Shown: positions 35,851 to 44,612 of the stretch, one piece after another
How the letters are laid out: each line of letters starts with the position of its first letter
How positions within the stretch are numbered: position 1 is the first letter of the stretch
Notes under the pieces: generated by a model
Databases searched by the model: none
What the model saw: only the letters and a program-made list of their open reading frames with translations
Told to the model about the DNA's origin: nothing
From: Planctomycetota bacterium
Lineage (GTDB): Bacteria; Planctomycetota; UBA8742; UBA2392
NCBI GenBank assembly: GCA_025993795.1
Contig: JAMQHL010000052.1
Coordinates: 1 to 59,700 of the forward strand
Length of the DNA: 59,700 nucleotides
Reading direction: 5' to 3'
Translations under genes and position numbers: made by a program

Positions 35851-36255
35851 ATGAAGCTCGACCACATCGGCATTGCGGTCCATAGCATTGAGGATGCCCG
35901 CGGCTTCTATGAGACCGGATTGGGTCTTGCAGCCGAGCCGGGAATAGAAGAAGTCGCCGGCGAAAAAGTTCGAGTGCTGAAGCTGGTCGTACCGCCGGGA
36001 ACACATATTGAGCTGCTCGAAGCAACGGCGCCCGAAGGTGCGGTAGGGAAATTCATCGAAAAGCGCGGGCCCGGCATTCATCATCTGTGCTTTGCCTGCG
36101 ATGACATCGCCGCCGAGACGCAGCGCATGGTCGCGCAGGGCTTTCAACCCTTGTGGCCTGCACCTAGACCAGGCGCCGGGGGGTGTCTGGTTAACTTCTT
36201 TCACCCCAAGGAGACTCATGGGGTCTTGACAGAGCTTTCCCAGCCGCCTAAGTAA
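35851..36255 (+). CDS. mce: Methylmalonyl-CoA epimerase
   Basis: 134 residues, glyoxalase/VOC fold; converts (S)- to (R)-methylmalonyl-CoA, linking the carboxylase to the mutase. Metal ligands are where expected: DHIGIAV at the start (His), IELLEA (Glu), GIHHLCF (His) and LTELSQ (Glu) at the end. Normal length. It begins 16 nt after the preceding unknown gene. Confidence 0.93.
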   Translation: MKLDHIGIAVHSIEDARGFYETGLGLAAEPGIEEVAGEKVRVLKLVVPPGTHIELLEATAPEGAVGKFIEKRGPGIHHLCFACDDIAAETQRMVAQGFQPLWPAPRPGAGGCLVNFFHPKETHGVLTELSQPPK

Positions 36256-36365
36256 TTTCCGACATACCGCCGGCCAATGGCGGGGAGCTTGCGAGGCTGA
36301 TTAGCCCACGCTAAACTTCCGCGCCGTCGCGCCAACCGAGGCGCGGCTGGTGATTTGGGAAGATT

Positions 36366-36378
36366 GCCCCACTGGGGC
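36366..36378. repeat. Small hairpin in the acpP leader
   Basis: GCCCC-ACT-GGGGC (5-bp stem, 3-nt loop) lies 20 nt before the acpP start, upstream of its AAGGA. It may influence acpP expression; the stem is short. Confidence 0.3.
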
Positions 36379-36398
36379 ACTGAGAAAGGAAGAGCAGC

Positions 36399-36656
36399 GT
36401 GCCGACACGGGAAGAAATCGAGGAGTCGGTGATCCAGATCGTGTGTGACCAGATGGGTGTCAGCCGCGACAAGGTCACGATGGAAACTTCGTTCGTAAAC
36501 GATCTCGGAGCCGACAGCCTCGACACAGTGGAACTCGTGATGGAGTTCGAGGATGAGTTTGAGCTGAACATTCCGGACGAAGACGCTGAAAAAATCCAGA
36601 CCGTGGGTGACGCGGTCAAGTACATAGAAGACAAGTCGGCCAACAAGGCGTCGTAG
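36399..36656 (+). CDS. acpP: Acyl carrier protein
   Basis: 85 residues, acidic and four-helical. The phosphopantetheine site is Ser in [18 protein letters not shown] start with AAGGA upstream. The N-terminal [17 protein letters not shown] and C-terminal [14 protein letters not shown] are standard. It carries the growing chain for all the fab enzymes here. A long-stem hairpin lies between it and fabF, which could set the high ACP to FabF ratio (inference). Confidence 0.97.
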   Translation: MPTREEIEESVIQIVCDQMGVSRDKVTMETSFVNDLGADSLDTVELVMEFEDEFELNIPDEDAEKIQTVGDAVKYIEDKSANKAS

Positions 36657-36672
36657 CATCCTGGAGCGCTAT

Positions 36673-36715
36673 CCGGGCAAGCAGCGACGAGCCTGACGGC
36701 CGGTTGCTTGCCCGG
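36673..36715 (+). terminator. Hairpin between acpP and fabF (attenuator or terminator)
   Basis: CCGGGCAAGCA and TGCTTGCCCGG form an 11-bp perfect stem around a 21-nt loop, followed by TTTGCATT. The size fits an intrinsic terminator or a processing site that lets acpP be expressed above fabF. Confidence 0.6.
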
Positions 36716-36754
36716 TTTGCATTGCACGCCTTCCGGGCCTGACGGGAACCAAGC

Positions 36755-38008
36755 ATGTTCAACAGCGGTCGCCGACGCGTTGTCATTACCGGCCTTGGTG
36801 TAATCTCGGCCATCGGCAACGATGTGCCGTCGTTCTGGGACGCCGTGGTCAAGGGTGCCAACGGCATCGACCATTATCCCGATTTCGTTGAAGCCGGCCT
36901 TACCACAACCATTGCAGGCAGGGTCAAGAACTTTGACGCCGTTGCACTTCTGGGCGACCGCAAGTACGCCCGCCAGACTGACCCGGTCGTTCATTTCGCC
37001 GTGGTGGCAGCCGGTGAAGCACTGAAGGACTCGGCGCTGAACCTTGAACAGAGCGACCGTTCCCGCATCGGTTGCATCATCGGCAGCGGCATCGGCGGCC
37101 TGGAAGAAATCTACGACGGCACCAAGACCTTGATTGAACGCGGTCCCCGCCGCGTGAACCCGTTCTTCGTGCCCAAGATGATGCTGAATGCGGCGGCTGG
37201 CAACGTCGCAATCCGGTATGGCCTCAAAGGTCCGAACTTTGCCACGGCCAGTGCATGCACATCGGCCAATCACGCGCTGGGCATGGCGCTGCGCACGATC
37301 CAGTATGGCGACGCCGACATCATGTTCTCCGGCGGCAGCGAAGCCGCCTGCACCGTGCTAGGCATGGCAGGTTTTTGCGCCGCGCGCGCCATGAGTACCC
37401 GCAACGATGATCCCAGCCACGCCAGTCGCCCGTTTGACAAGGACCGGGATGGCTTTGTCATGGGCGAGGGCGCAGGCGTGCTTGTGTTCGAAGAACTGGA
37501 ACACGCCAAGGCCCGGGGTGCGAAGATTTATGCCGAAGTTGCCGGATTTGGCATGACCGACGATGCTTTCCATATCACGTCGCCGAGCGAAGATGGCGAA
37601 GGCGCCCGCCGCAGCATGGAGATGGCAGTCAAGGATTCCGGGCTGGCCGCGACGGACTTCGACTACATCAATGCGCACGGCACCAGCACTGAGTACAACG
37701 ACCGCAGCGAAACCCTGGCCATCAAGCAGGCATTCGGCGATCACGCGCGCAAGTTGATGGTCAGCAGCACCAAGAGCATGGTGGGCCACCTGCTGGGGGC
37801 CTCGGGCGCAGTTGAGCTGGTGGCGACCGCGCTTGCCGTGCGCAACGACATAGCGCCACCGACCCGCAACCTGACCCAGCCTGAAGAAGGGCTCGACCTC
37901 GATTACGTGCCGCACGAGGGCCGCAAGGCGCCGGTGCGTGCCGCGCTGTCCAACAGCTTTGGTTTCGGCGGCCACAACGCCACGATCGCGCTCAAGAAGT
38001 ACGCTTAG
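36755..38008 (+). CDS. fabF: 3-oxoacyl-ACP synthase II
   Basis: 417 residues; elongates acyl-ACP with malonyl-ACP. Catalytic Cys in TASACTSANHALGMA, first His in INAHGTSTEYND and second His in KSMVGHLLGASGA; the N-terminal RRVVITGLGVIS and C-terminal NSFGFGGHNATI are standard. It follows acpP in the conserved order. Confidence 0.97.
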   Translation: MFNSGRRRVVITGLGVISAIGNDVPSFWDAVVKGANGIDHYPDFVEAGLTTTIAGRVKNFDAVALLGDRKYARQTDPVVHFAVVAAGEALKDSALNLEQSDRSRIGCIIGSGIGGLEEIYDGTKTLIERGPRRVNPFFVPKMMLNAAAGNVAIRYGLKGPNFATASACTSANHALGMALRTIQYGDADIMFSGGSEAACTVLGMAGFCAARAMSTRNDDPSHASRPFDKDRDGFVMGEGAGVLVFEELEHAKARGAKIYAEVAGFGMTDDAFHITSPSEDGEGARRSMEMAVKDSGLAATDFDYINAHGTSTEYNDRSETLAIKQAFGDHARKLMVSSTKSMVGHLLGASGAVELVATALAVRNDIAPPTRNLTQPEEGLDLDYVPHEGRKAPVRAALSNSFGFGGHNATIALKKYA

Positions 38009-38073
38009 CTCGCGGCTCGTCCCGGCTGGCCCTGCCGGACAAAAGCCCATACACTGGGCGGCGGAGGCCTTTC

Positions 38074-38541
38074 ATGAAGTCCGTATTCTGCACGTTGATG
38101 CTCGTGCTGCTCGTGGGTTGCGCGAGTGCAGAGCAGTACTTCCGCCTTGATGAGTGGGGCGAAGGCTGGAAGCTCTTTGTCGAAGAGAAAGACGGCGAGG
38201 CCTTTCGCGCAAGCTGGGTCAAGGGCGAAAACACCAGCATGAAGCTGGTGAACTACCACAGCGCCGGCTCGGGCGGCGACTTTACGGTGATCAACACGCT
38301 GTACCTTGAGGTTGACAAGACCGGCAAGGTCGTGCAGGGGCGGCTCAAGCGCGTGACGACGGTCGGGTTTGACGAGGCCCGCGCCCGTGAGCAAGGCGCC
38401 CAGTGGTTTCGCGTGTTGCAGGGCAGCGCACGGGTCGGCAAAGACGCGCGCGGCACGCTGAATGTCCGCTGCGAGGGCGGGTTTGATTTCGTCGGCAACA
38501 TCGAGCCGATGGACGGCCTTGAGATCAAACGCCCGGAATAG
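38074..38541 (+). CDS. Predicted small lipoprotein, unknown function
   Basis: 155 residues. Short signal peptide with lipobox LLVGC (Cys16). The mature domain is mostly beta (EQYFRLDEWGEGWKLFVEE, GDFTVINTLYLEVDKTGKVVQGRLKRV). GGAGG lies 6 nt before the ATG. No family recognised. It starts 65 nt after fabF and 36 nt before dapF, on the same strand. Confidence 0.7.
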   Translation: MKSVFCTLMLVLLVGCASAEQYFRLDEWGEGWKLFVEEKDGEAFRASWVKGENTSMKLVNYHSAGSGGDFTVINTLYLEVDKTGKVVQGRLKRVTTVGFDEARAREQGAQWFRVLQGSARVGKDARGTLNVRCEGGFDFVGNIEPMDGLEIKRPE

Positions 38542-38577
38542 GCGCGCAACACGGGCCGTTGCGATGGCGGAGATGGC

Positions 38578-39432
38578 ATGATTTCGTTCGTGAAGATGGA
38601 AGGCATCGGCAACGACTATGTCTACGTCGATGCCCGCAAGACAGCACCCAAAGGGCTAAGCAGGCTGGCCCGCGCGATCAGCGACCGCCACTTCGGTGTC
38701 GGCAGCGACGGCTTGATCCTGATTCGCAGCAGCCGCATCAAGGGCGTAAAGCACCGCATGCAGATGTTCAACAGCGACGGCAGCGAATCCGAGATGTGCG
38801 GCAACGGGCTGCGCTGCGTGGCCAAGTACCTGTACGACCGCAACCTGGAGCGCAAGGAAGAGTTCTCGATCGAGACAGGTGCCGGCGTTCTGCGCGTCAA
38901 GGTCACACCGGCCAAAGGCAAGCACACAGCGGCCAAAGTGCAGGTGAACATGGGCGAGCCGCGGCTGCTGCGGTCGCAGATATCCATGGCAGGCGAACCT
39001 GAGGGTATGGTCGTTGGTTTGCCCCTGCATGTGGGCGGGCACGATTTCGCAATCACGTGCGTGAGCATGGGCAACCCGCACTGCGTCATCTTTCTGTCTG
39101 AGCCACCGGGCAAAGAGCTGGTACACGGCATCGGGCCGCTGATCGAGAACCACGAGTGGTTTCCGCGCCGCACCAACGTCGAGTTTGTCTACCGTGAAAG
39201 CGACAAGGTGCTCCAGCAGCGAACTTGGGAGCGCGGCGCGGGCGAGACGCTGGCCTGCGGCACTGGCGCATCTGCCGTTTGTGTAGCCGCGAACCTGAAC
39301 GGGCTGGCCGGCCGCAAGGTCAGGATCAAGCTGCTGGGTGGCGACCTCGAGATGCACTGGAACGCGGAAGACAACTGCGTTTACAAAACCGGCCCCGCGC
39401 GCGAGGTCTTCACGGGGGAATGGCCCGCATGA
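38578..39432 (+). CDS. dapF: Diaminopimelate epimerase
   Basis: 284 residues; converts LL- to meso-diaminopimelate for lysine and peptidoglycan. Both catalytic Cys residues are visible: EMCGNGLRCVAKYL and TLACGTGASAVC. KMEGIGNDYVYVD opens the protein and ISDRHFGVGSDGLI follows. Its TGA overlaps the ATG of the downstream protease gene. Presence of dapF implies meso-DAP peptidoglycan or lysine synthesis through DAP. Confidence 0.97.
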   Translation: MISFVKMEGIGNDYVYVDARKTAPKGLSRLARAISDRHFGVGSDGLILIRSSRIKGVKHRMQMFNSDGSESEMCGNGLRCVAKYLYDRNLERKEEFSIETGAGVLRVKVTPAKGKHTAAKVQVNMGEPRLLRSQISMAGEPEGMVVGLPLHVGGHDFAITCVSMGNPHCVIFLSEPPGKELVHGIGPLIENHEWFPRRTNVEFVYRESDKVLQQRTWERGAGETLACGTGASAVCVAANLNGLAGRKVRIKLLGGDLEMHWNAEDNCVYKTGPAREVFTGEWPA

Positions 39433-40175
39433 ACCATCTTGCGCTCAGCATCAGCGATGTGGACCTGACCAGCGCCCTGCTGTGGCTGATCTGCTGGTTT
39501 CTCACGATCGGCCTGCACGAGGGCGGCCACGCCTGGATGGCATGGTGGAAGGGCGACGACACCGCATTTCTGCTGGGCAAGCGCAGCATCAACCCGATTC
39601 GCCACGTTGACAAGGACAACTACTTCAACCTGTTCGCCACAGTGGGCTTGCCGGTGCTGACCGTCTTCACGATGGGCTGGCCGATCGGGTTTGCCTGGGT
39701 GCCGATCAACCCCGGCAAGATGCGCCACCCGCTGCGTGACCAGGCTTTCGTCAGCCTTGCGGGCCCCGGCGGTAACCTGGTTGGAGCGCTCGCAGGCGTG
39801 CTTGTCCTCGCGCTGGCTATTCTTATCGCCGCCAAGACCGGCGGCGCCCTGGTGCTGCATCCCTTTCAGTTTCACGCCGGTGAAACCTCGATAGCGCTGG
39901 CACTGCTGGCGCACCTCGCGTACCGCATGATGCTGATCAATATTCTGCTGGGCGCGATCAACCTGCTGCCGATCCCCGGCGTCGACGGCGGCAACGTGCT
40001 CTACTATTTTCTGAGCCCGGGTGGCCGCGAAATCTTCAATCAGCTTCGGCCCTACGGCATGATGATCTTTGTGCTGGTCGCGTGGTTCCTGTTGTCAAAG
40101 CCGATCAGCCTGCTGTTCATGTTCTTTGCCGTGGATGTCACGGGGTGGTTGTTCAGGGCGCTGGGGGGCACATGA
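39429..40175 (+). CDS. Site-2 protease family (M50) membrane metallopeptidase
   Basis: 248 residues with five to six membrane spans. The zinc site is HEGGH in TIGLHEGGHAWMAWW; the third ligand is the Asp in LLPIPGVDGGNVLYYF, so it should be active. No PDZ domain. This is the short S2P type found next to scpA or trpS in many bacteria. The ATG overlaps the dapF stop (ATGA) and its own TGA overlaps the scpA ATG (ATGA). Confidence 0.9.
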   Translation: MNHLALSISDVDLTSALLWLICWFLTIGLHEGGHAWMAWWKGDDTAFLLGKRSINPIRHVDKDNYFNLFATVGLPVLTVFTMGWPIGFAWVPINPGKMRHPLRDQAFVSLAGPGGNLVGALAGVLVLALAILIAAKTGGALVLHPFQFHAGETSIALALLAHLAYRMMLINILLGAINLLPIPGVDGGNVLYYFLSPGGREIFNQLRPYGMMIFVLVAWFLLSKPISLLFMFFAVDVTGWLFRALGGT

Positions 40176-40921
40176 CCGAGGTTCGGGTCAACACTTCGGT
40201 GTACACGGGTCCGCTGGACCTGCTGCTGTACCTGTGTCGCCGCGCCGAGGTGGACATTTACGATCTGCCGGTCGCCGAGATTGCCGAGCAGTACATCGCC
40301 GAGCTCGAAAAGATGCAGACCATCGACCTTGAGTATGCCGGCGAGTTCCTGTCCATGGCAGCATCGCTGCTCAAGCTCAAGAGCGATCTCGTACTGGCGC
40401 GCAGCACACAAGGCGGCCAAGCCGAGCAGGAACGCGCGCGGCTTGTGAAGCAGTTGCTTGAATACAAGCGCATTCGCGACATGGCGGCGCTGCTGGGTGA
40501 CCGTAGCGACGAGCAGGCACGCCGACACGCGCGCCCGGGCGGATTGCTTTCGACTGAAACGGCTGAGACCAGCAACGACACCTACATCGAAGACATCAGC
40601 GTCGTGGACCTGTACCGCGTGTTTCATCGCCTGTACGGCGAGATCAAGGCGCCCAAACCGCACCTGATCGACTTCTCTGACAAGCCCGTGCGCTGGTACA
40701 TCGACCAGATCCTGGCCCAGCTCAAGACTACGGGCCGCATTGACTTCTCTGCGCTCGTGGGGCCAGGGCGCAGCAAGGATGCCGTGATCGGCAACTTTCT
40801 TGCGTTGCTCGAAATGGTCAAGCAGAACGAGATCAGCATCGAGCAGTCCGCAGACGGCGAAATCAGGATCGGCCCACCCGTGCCCAGCGAAACTGAGCCA
40901 GGTTCACCCGGCGAAGGTTGA
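40172..40921 (+). CDS. scpA: Segregation and condensation protein A
   Basis: 249 residues; kleisin of the SMC complex that compacts chromosomes. The N-terminal YTGPLDLLLYLCRRAEVDIYDLPVAEIAEQYI, AGEFLSMAASLLKLKSDLVL and a C-terminal winged-helix segment (VIGNFLALLEMVKQNEISIEQ) are typical. Starts in an ATGA overlap with the M50 gene. Its last 18 nt overlap the 3' end of the convergent amidase gene. No scpB in the window. Confidence 0.93.
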   Translation: MTEVRVNTSVYTGPLDLLLYLCRRAEVDIYDLPVAEIAEQYIAELEKMQTIDLEYAGEFLSMAASLLKLKSDLVLARSTQGGQAEQERARLVKQLLEYKRIRDMAALLGDRSDEQARRHARPGGLLSTETAETSNDTYIEDISVVDLYRVFHRLYGEIKAPKPHLIDFSDKPVRWYIDQILAQLKTTGRIDFSALVGPGRSKDAVIGNFLALLEMVKQNEISIEQSADGEIRIGPPVPSETEPGSPGEG

Positions 40922-43450
40922 GCAACAACGAACGCGCCGACGCCGCGACCAGAGTGCAAGCAAACCGATCAGCATGGGTGCCGAAGCAACTGGTCCGACT
41001 GCGCATCCGCCATCGTCATCGCCGCCGTCGTTGCCGGACGAGCCCGAGCCGCCCGGTGGGAGGCCTGCCGGGTTCACGCCGGTATATCCCGGCAACAACT
41101 CTTGCAGTACCGACTGCATCAGCGCATTGCGTGCGGCGGCTTCGTTGATCGTCTCGAACGGAAATCCAAGCACAATCGCGCCCGCCCCCTGCACGCCGGC
41201 CACGACGCCTGCGCTGTACTCAAGGATGGCCACCGATGAGCCTGTGGCTGCAATGACGTCCGGGTAGTCCACGCTGTAGCTGCTGCCGGTGCCGTCGTCG
41301 AAAGTCAGCGCAAGCCCCGCGAACGGGCCGCCACTGAATCCCGACACGCTGTAGTCGTTGCTGTCATCGGATACGTAGGCAGTTTCCAGCACGCCGTTGT
41401 AAAAGGCGCGGTCGGCAACGCTGGAGCCCGTGGGATGCCCGAGGTCCCACCCGATCTCAGCGCCACTGACAAACAACCTGCCGCCGCCCGCCAGATACGC
41501 GCTGGCAAGGGCCTGTTCAGCCGCATCAAAGGCTTCGTCGGCGCGGCTTTCATTGCCCAGTACCCAGTCTACGAGACCGTAGCCACTGAGCGGCACCGTG
41601 CCTGCGGCAACCGCTTCGTTGCTTGCGCCATCAAAGAAATAGTCGCCGCCGCCCGTTGTTGTGGCCTGCGCAGCCGCCTGTGCGTGGCGGCGCACGGAGT
41701 CAAACTGGTTGCGCATATGCATGTCGCCAGTACGGTTGGTCGCGCCTTGCTGGTACCACGTGAACTCGTCAAGCCGGTCGAACCCGCCGACAATCAGCAG
41801 CGGAGCGGCAAGGCCCTGCGCTGCCGTGCTTGGCGTGCGCGCGCACACGACCTCAGACCAAAGGCTTTCGCCGCCGGCGTTGGTCGCTGTGATTCGCGCA
41901 TAGATAGTCTGGCCCGGCGCCAAGCCGCTCAGAACGTGGCTGGCCCCGGCGTTGGCAGTGCGTCCATCGTCAAAAGCAAAACCGTCATTGCTCAGGTAGA
42001 CGCGATAGCCGGTGGGTGTCGCCGTGGGCTCCATGGCATCGGCTTGCGCTTGCCAGCCAAGGGTGATTTCTCCGCTGCCGGTGTTGATTGCCCGCAGATG
42101 CGTCGGCGGCAAAGGCAGCACTACGGCGCCGGCATTGAAGTAGCGCGCGATGGCTTTGTAGATGGCGCGGGCGGTGTCGTGGCGCCACTTCGGGTTGCGC
42201 AGGTACCACGCATCCTGCGCGTTGTTGTGGAAGCAGCTTTCCAGCAGGCACGATGGCGTCTTGGTGTTGCGGCGCACCTCGCCGAAGTTGGCGGTGTTCA
42301 AGCCGCGATTCTGCCAGGTGTCGCCGTTGGCGGCGGCCCAGGCGTTGTTGACGCGCATGCATTCGTTCTGGACTCGCGTTGCGAACGCCACACTGGCGTC
42401 GATCAACGACTGTGGGTGTGTCGGGGTGCTGGAGTTGTCGTAGGTGTAGGTCGTGGTGCCGCGCGCCGCGCCTGCGCCGCCGTCAGCGTTGCTGTGCAGG
42501 GCAAAGTGGAGGTCGAAGTCGCCCCACCACAGCAACTGGCGTGAGGGCGTGCCGACGTTGTCGCTGCTGTCGTCGCTGCCGGCCACGTCCCACACGCTGC
42601 TGGGCAGGCCTTGATACTCGGCAAAGTAGCGCGCGCATTCTTCCCAGCGCGGGCGGCCGCTGGTGCCCCCGCTGCGGTCAATGCTGCCCATGCCGCCGCC
42701 GACTTTGACTGCGTCGGCAACGACCACGGCGCCGCTGGTGCTCTGGTTCGACAACTCGACGGCGATGCCGCTGGCAGGCGTGAACTCCCATTCGCCCAGG
42801 AATACCCAGCGCCCGCCCAAGTGTTTGTCTTCGGTGACGGGGTCGTAGGGGCTGGTGTACTGGTGGATGTTCTGGTCAAGGCGCACTTCGCTGGTGCCGG
42901 CCCCGTGATGCACACGGTAAAGCGCATCCGTGACCCGGTCCGTGCCCTCAGTGAAGCGAACATAAACCGAGTAGCGGCCTTCGCTCGCGATGCTGAAACT
43001 CCAGCGTGCAGCGGCGGTTTCTGTCGGGCTGGCACTTGCCCAGCGATAACCCGTGCCCCAAAAGCCGGGGACGTTGGTGCTGGGGGTCCAGGTGCCGGTG
43101 CTGGTGAAGCTGCTGTCGCCATCGTCGCCAACAAACTCGTTCGTCTGGTAACTGCGTTCGCGCGGAATGACGACTTCGGCGCCCGCGTTTGTAAGGTAAG
43201 GCGCAAGATAATCGATCACCAGCATTGCGTTACTGAAGTCTTCCACCACACCGTGGGTTACACCGCGCTGCGTGTACCAGAACAGGCTGCTGTTCTGCCA
43301 CGTCCAGCCGTGGCCCGGGCTCAGCAGAATGCGCTTGCCGTTCAAAGCGCCCTGGCTTGGCTGTGCATGCGGGTCTGCCGCAGAGCTGGAAGGGTTCAGG
43401 CACAGCACGAAAGCGGCTGCGCACACGCAAAGGATCGTAAGCTTGTGCAT
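40904..43450 (-). CDS. Modular secreted N-acetylmuramoyl-L-alanine amidase with golvesin-like, FnIII and C-terminal sorting-like domains
   Basis: 848 residues. A signal peptide opens the protein. The amidase_3 metal site is His47 (LLSPGHGW), Glu70 (GVVEDFSN) and a later His (FALHSNADGG, near 345), with the catalytic Glu in LLESCFHNN. Between Glu70 and that His lies an inserted golvesin/xanthan-lyase-like domain of about 150 residues (GRYSVYVRFTEG, YRVHHGAGTSEVRLDQN, VVVADAVKVGGG). An FnIII domain (about 455-550) and a second globular domain (APLLIVGGFDRLDEF) follow. The C-terminus is Gly/Ser/Asp-rich, then GGCAVG, a short hydrophobic stretch and RRRR: a MYXO-CTERM-like tail. Predicted cell-wall hydrolase kept at the surface (inference). 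Confidence 0.88.
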   Translation of the reverse strand: MHKLTILCVCAAAFVLCLNPSSSAADPHAQPSQGALNGKRILLSPGHGWTWQNSSLFWYTQRGVTHGVVEDFSNAMLVIDYLAPYLTNAGAEVVIPRERSYQTNEFVGDDGDSSFTSTGTWTPSTNVPGFWGTGYRWASASPTETAAARWSFSIASEGRYSVYVRFTEGTDRVTDALYRVHHGAGTSEVRLDQNIHQYTSPYDPVTEDKHLGGRWVFLGEWEFTPASGIAVELSNQSTSGAVVVADAVKVGGGMGSIDRSGGTSGRPRWEECARYFAEYQGLPSSVWDVAGSDDSSDNVGTPSRQLLWWGDFDLHFALHSNADGGAGAARGTTTYTYDNSSTPTHPQSLIDASVAFATRVQNECMRVNNAWAAANGDTWQNRGLNTANFGEVRRNTKTPSCLLESCFHNNAQDAWYLRNPKWRHDTARAIYKAIARYFNAGAVVLPLPPTHLRAINTGSGEITLGWQAQADAMEPTATPTGYRVYLSNDGFAFDDGRTANAGASHVLSGLAPGQTIYARITATNAGGESLWSEVVCARTPSTAAQGLAAPLLIVGGFDRLDEFTWYQQGATNRTGDMHMRNQFDSVRRHAQAAAQATTTGGGDYFFDGASNEAVAAGTVPLSGYGLVDWVLGNESRADEAFDAAEQALASAYLAGGGRLFVSGAEIGWDLGHPTGSSVADRAFYNGVLETAYVSDDSNDYSVSGFSGGPFAGLALTFDDGTGSSYSVDYPDVIAATGSSVAILEYSAGVVAGVQGAGAIVLGFPFETINEAAARNALMQSVLQELLPGYTGVNPAGLPPGGSGSSGNDGGDDDGGCAVGPVASAPMLIGLLALWSRRRRVRCCSTFAG

Positions 43451-43578
43451 GGTTCCCGTTGGCGTCGGTCCGAAAGGGCCGAAGGATAGGGCTTGCTGAG
43501 TGTGCGGAAAGTTAAATCCCGCCAAAGTTGATGGAATGTAGGGTGTAGGGTGCTTGCTGCCCCTTCAGGAGGTTAGCA

Positions 43579-44013
43579 ATGAACGAATTGACGGAGCGAC
43601 TGCTGCGGGCAATCGGCGTGCTGATGCTGCGCGTTGGTGCGGGCGTTTTCATGATGACGCACGGGTGGAGCAAGCTGGAAGGAATCCTGAACGGCAATTG
43701 GGAGTTCGCGGACCCACTGGGGTTGGGCTCGAGTTTGTCGCTGGTTGCAGCCGTCGGCGCGGAGTTCTTCTGCGCGGGGCTGGTGGTGCTGGGTCTGTTC
43801 ACGCGCGCTGCCGCAGCACCCGTAGTTTTCACAATGCTGGTTGCCGGGTTCGTCGTGCATGCCGACGACGGTTGGGCCAGGCAGGAGTTCGCGCTTCTGT
43901 TCGCGCTGGTATTCTTCGTGATTATGTTTACCGGCGGCGGGCGATTCTCGCTGGACAGCCTGATGTGGCCGGCGCTGAAGCGGCGCCGGGCGAAAGTGAA
44001 AGCAGCCAGGTAG
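43579..44013 (+). CDS. DoxX family membrane protein
   Basis: 144 residues with four hydrophobic helices in the DoxX order (LLRAIGVLMLRVGAGVFMMTHGWSKL; VGAEFFCAGLVVLGLFTRAAA; APVVFTMLVAGFVVHADDGW; ALLFALVFFVIMFTGGGRFSLDSL). AGGAGG lies 7 nt before the ATG. Family members are linked to thiosulfate oxidation or redox stress, without a common mechanism. Its stop abuts the stop of the convergent UPF0316 gene with no gap. Confidence 0.88.
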   Translation: MNELTERLLRAIGVLMLRVGAGVFMMTHGWSKLEGILNGNWEFADPLGLGSSLSLVAAVGAEFFCAGLVVLGLFTRAAAAPVVFTMLVAGFVVHADDGWARQEFALLFALVFFVIMFTGGGRFSLDSLMWPALKRRRAKVKAAR

Positions 44014-44565
44014 TTATTTGCGCAGGGTGCCGCCATGAAAGGCGGCGCTGCTGCTGCGCACATCGTCAACGACAAGAAAGCAATCCGGGTCACAATCGCG
44101 CGCGAGATCGTTGATCTGCAGCGCTTTGCGCCGCAGTACGTGAATGAACAGCAACTGGATCGGGCCCTGCAAACCCTTGCCCTCGAACTGCGTGACGCGA
44201 TAGCCTTTGGTCCGGAACAGCGCCGCCATCTGGTCGCCCCGGTGGGTGAAGATGCGGATGACCTGCTCGCCGCGCGCCAGCATGCTCTCAAGGGTTACGC
44301 CGACAAAGCTGCCCGTAGCAAATCCCAGCGCGTAAAACACCGCGTACACGGGGTTGGTCAGGTTCTGCACCACGCTGGAAACCACGAACACCCAGATCAG
44401 CGCCTCAACAAAGCCAAGCATCCACGCGGGTTTGGGGCGGCCGGCGCGAATGCTGGCGTGACGCAGCACGCCCAGCGACACGTCGGTCACGCGCGCCAGC
44501 GCAATCAGCACGCCACCGCCGATGGCTTCGAGGGTGATCTCCGAGAATGAAAGATCGAGAGGCAT
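44014..44565 (-). CDS. UPF0316 / DUF2179 family membrane protein
   Basis: 183 residues. Three N-terminal membrane helices (GGVLIALARVTDVSLGVLRHASI; MLGFVEALIWVFVVSSVV; VYAVFYALGFATGSFVGVTLE) followed by a soluble DUF2179 domain (IRIFTHRGDQMAALFRTKGYRVTQFEGKG, ILHVLRRKAL-like). Function is unknown; DUF2179 domains occur on small-ligand-binding membrane proteins. The Met chosen is the first ATG in frame; a TTG 10 codons upstream is less likely. Confidence 0.85.
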   Translation of the reverse strand: MPLDLSFSEITLEAIGGGVLIALARVTDVSLGVLRHASIRAGRPKPAWMLGFVEALIWVFVVSSVVQNLTNPVYAVFYALGFATGSFVGVTLESMLARGEQVIRIFTHRGDQMAALFRTKGYRVTQFEGKGLQGPIQLLFIHVLRRKALQINDLARDCDPDCFLVVDDVRSSSAAFHGGTLRK

Positions 44566-44612
44566 GGGCGCGAAGGGTACAACGGTGGCGGGCAACTGCC
44601 ACCAGAGGACGC

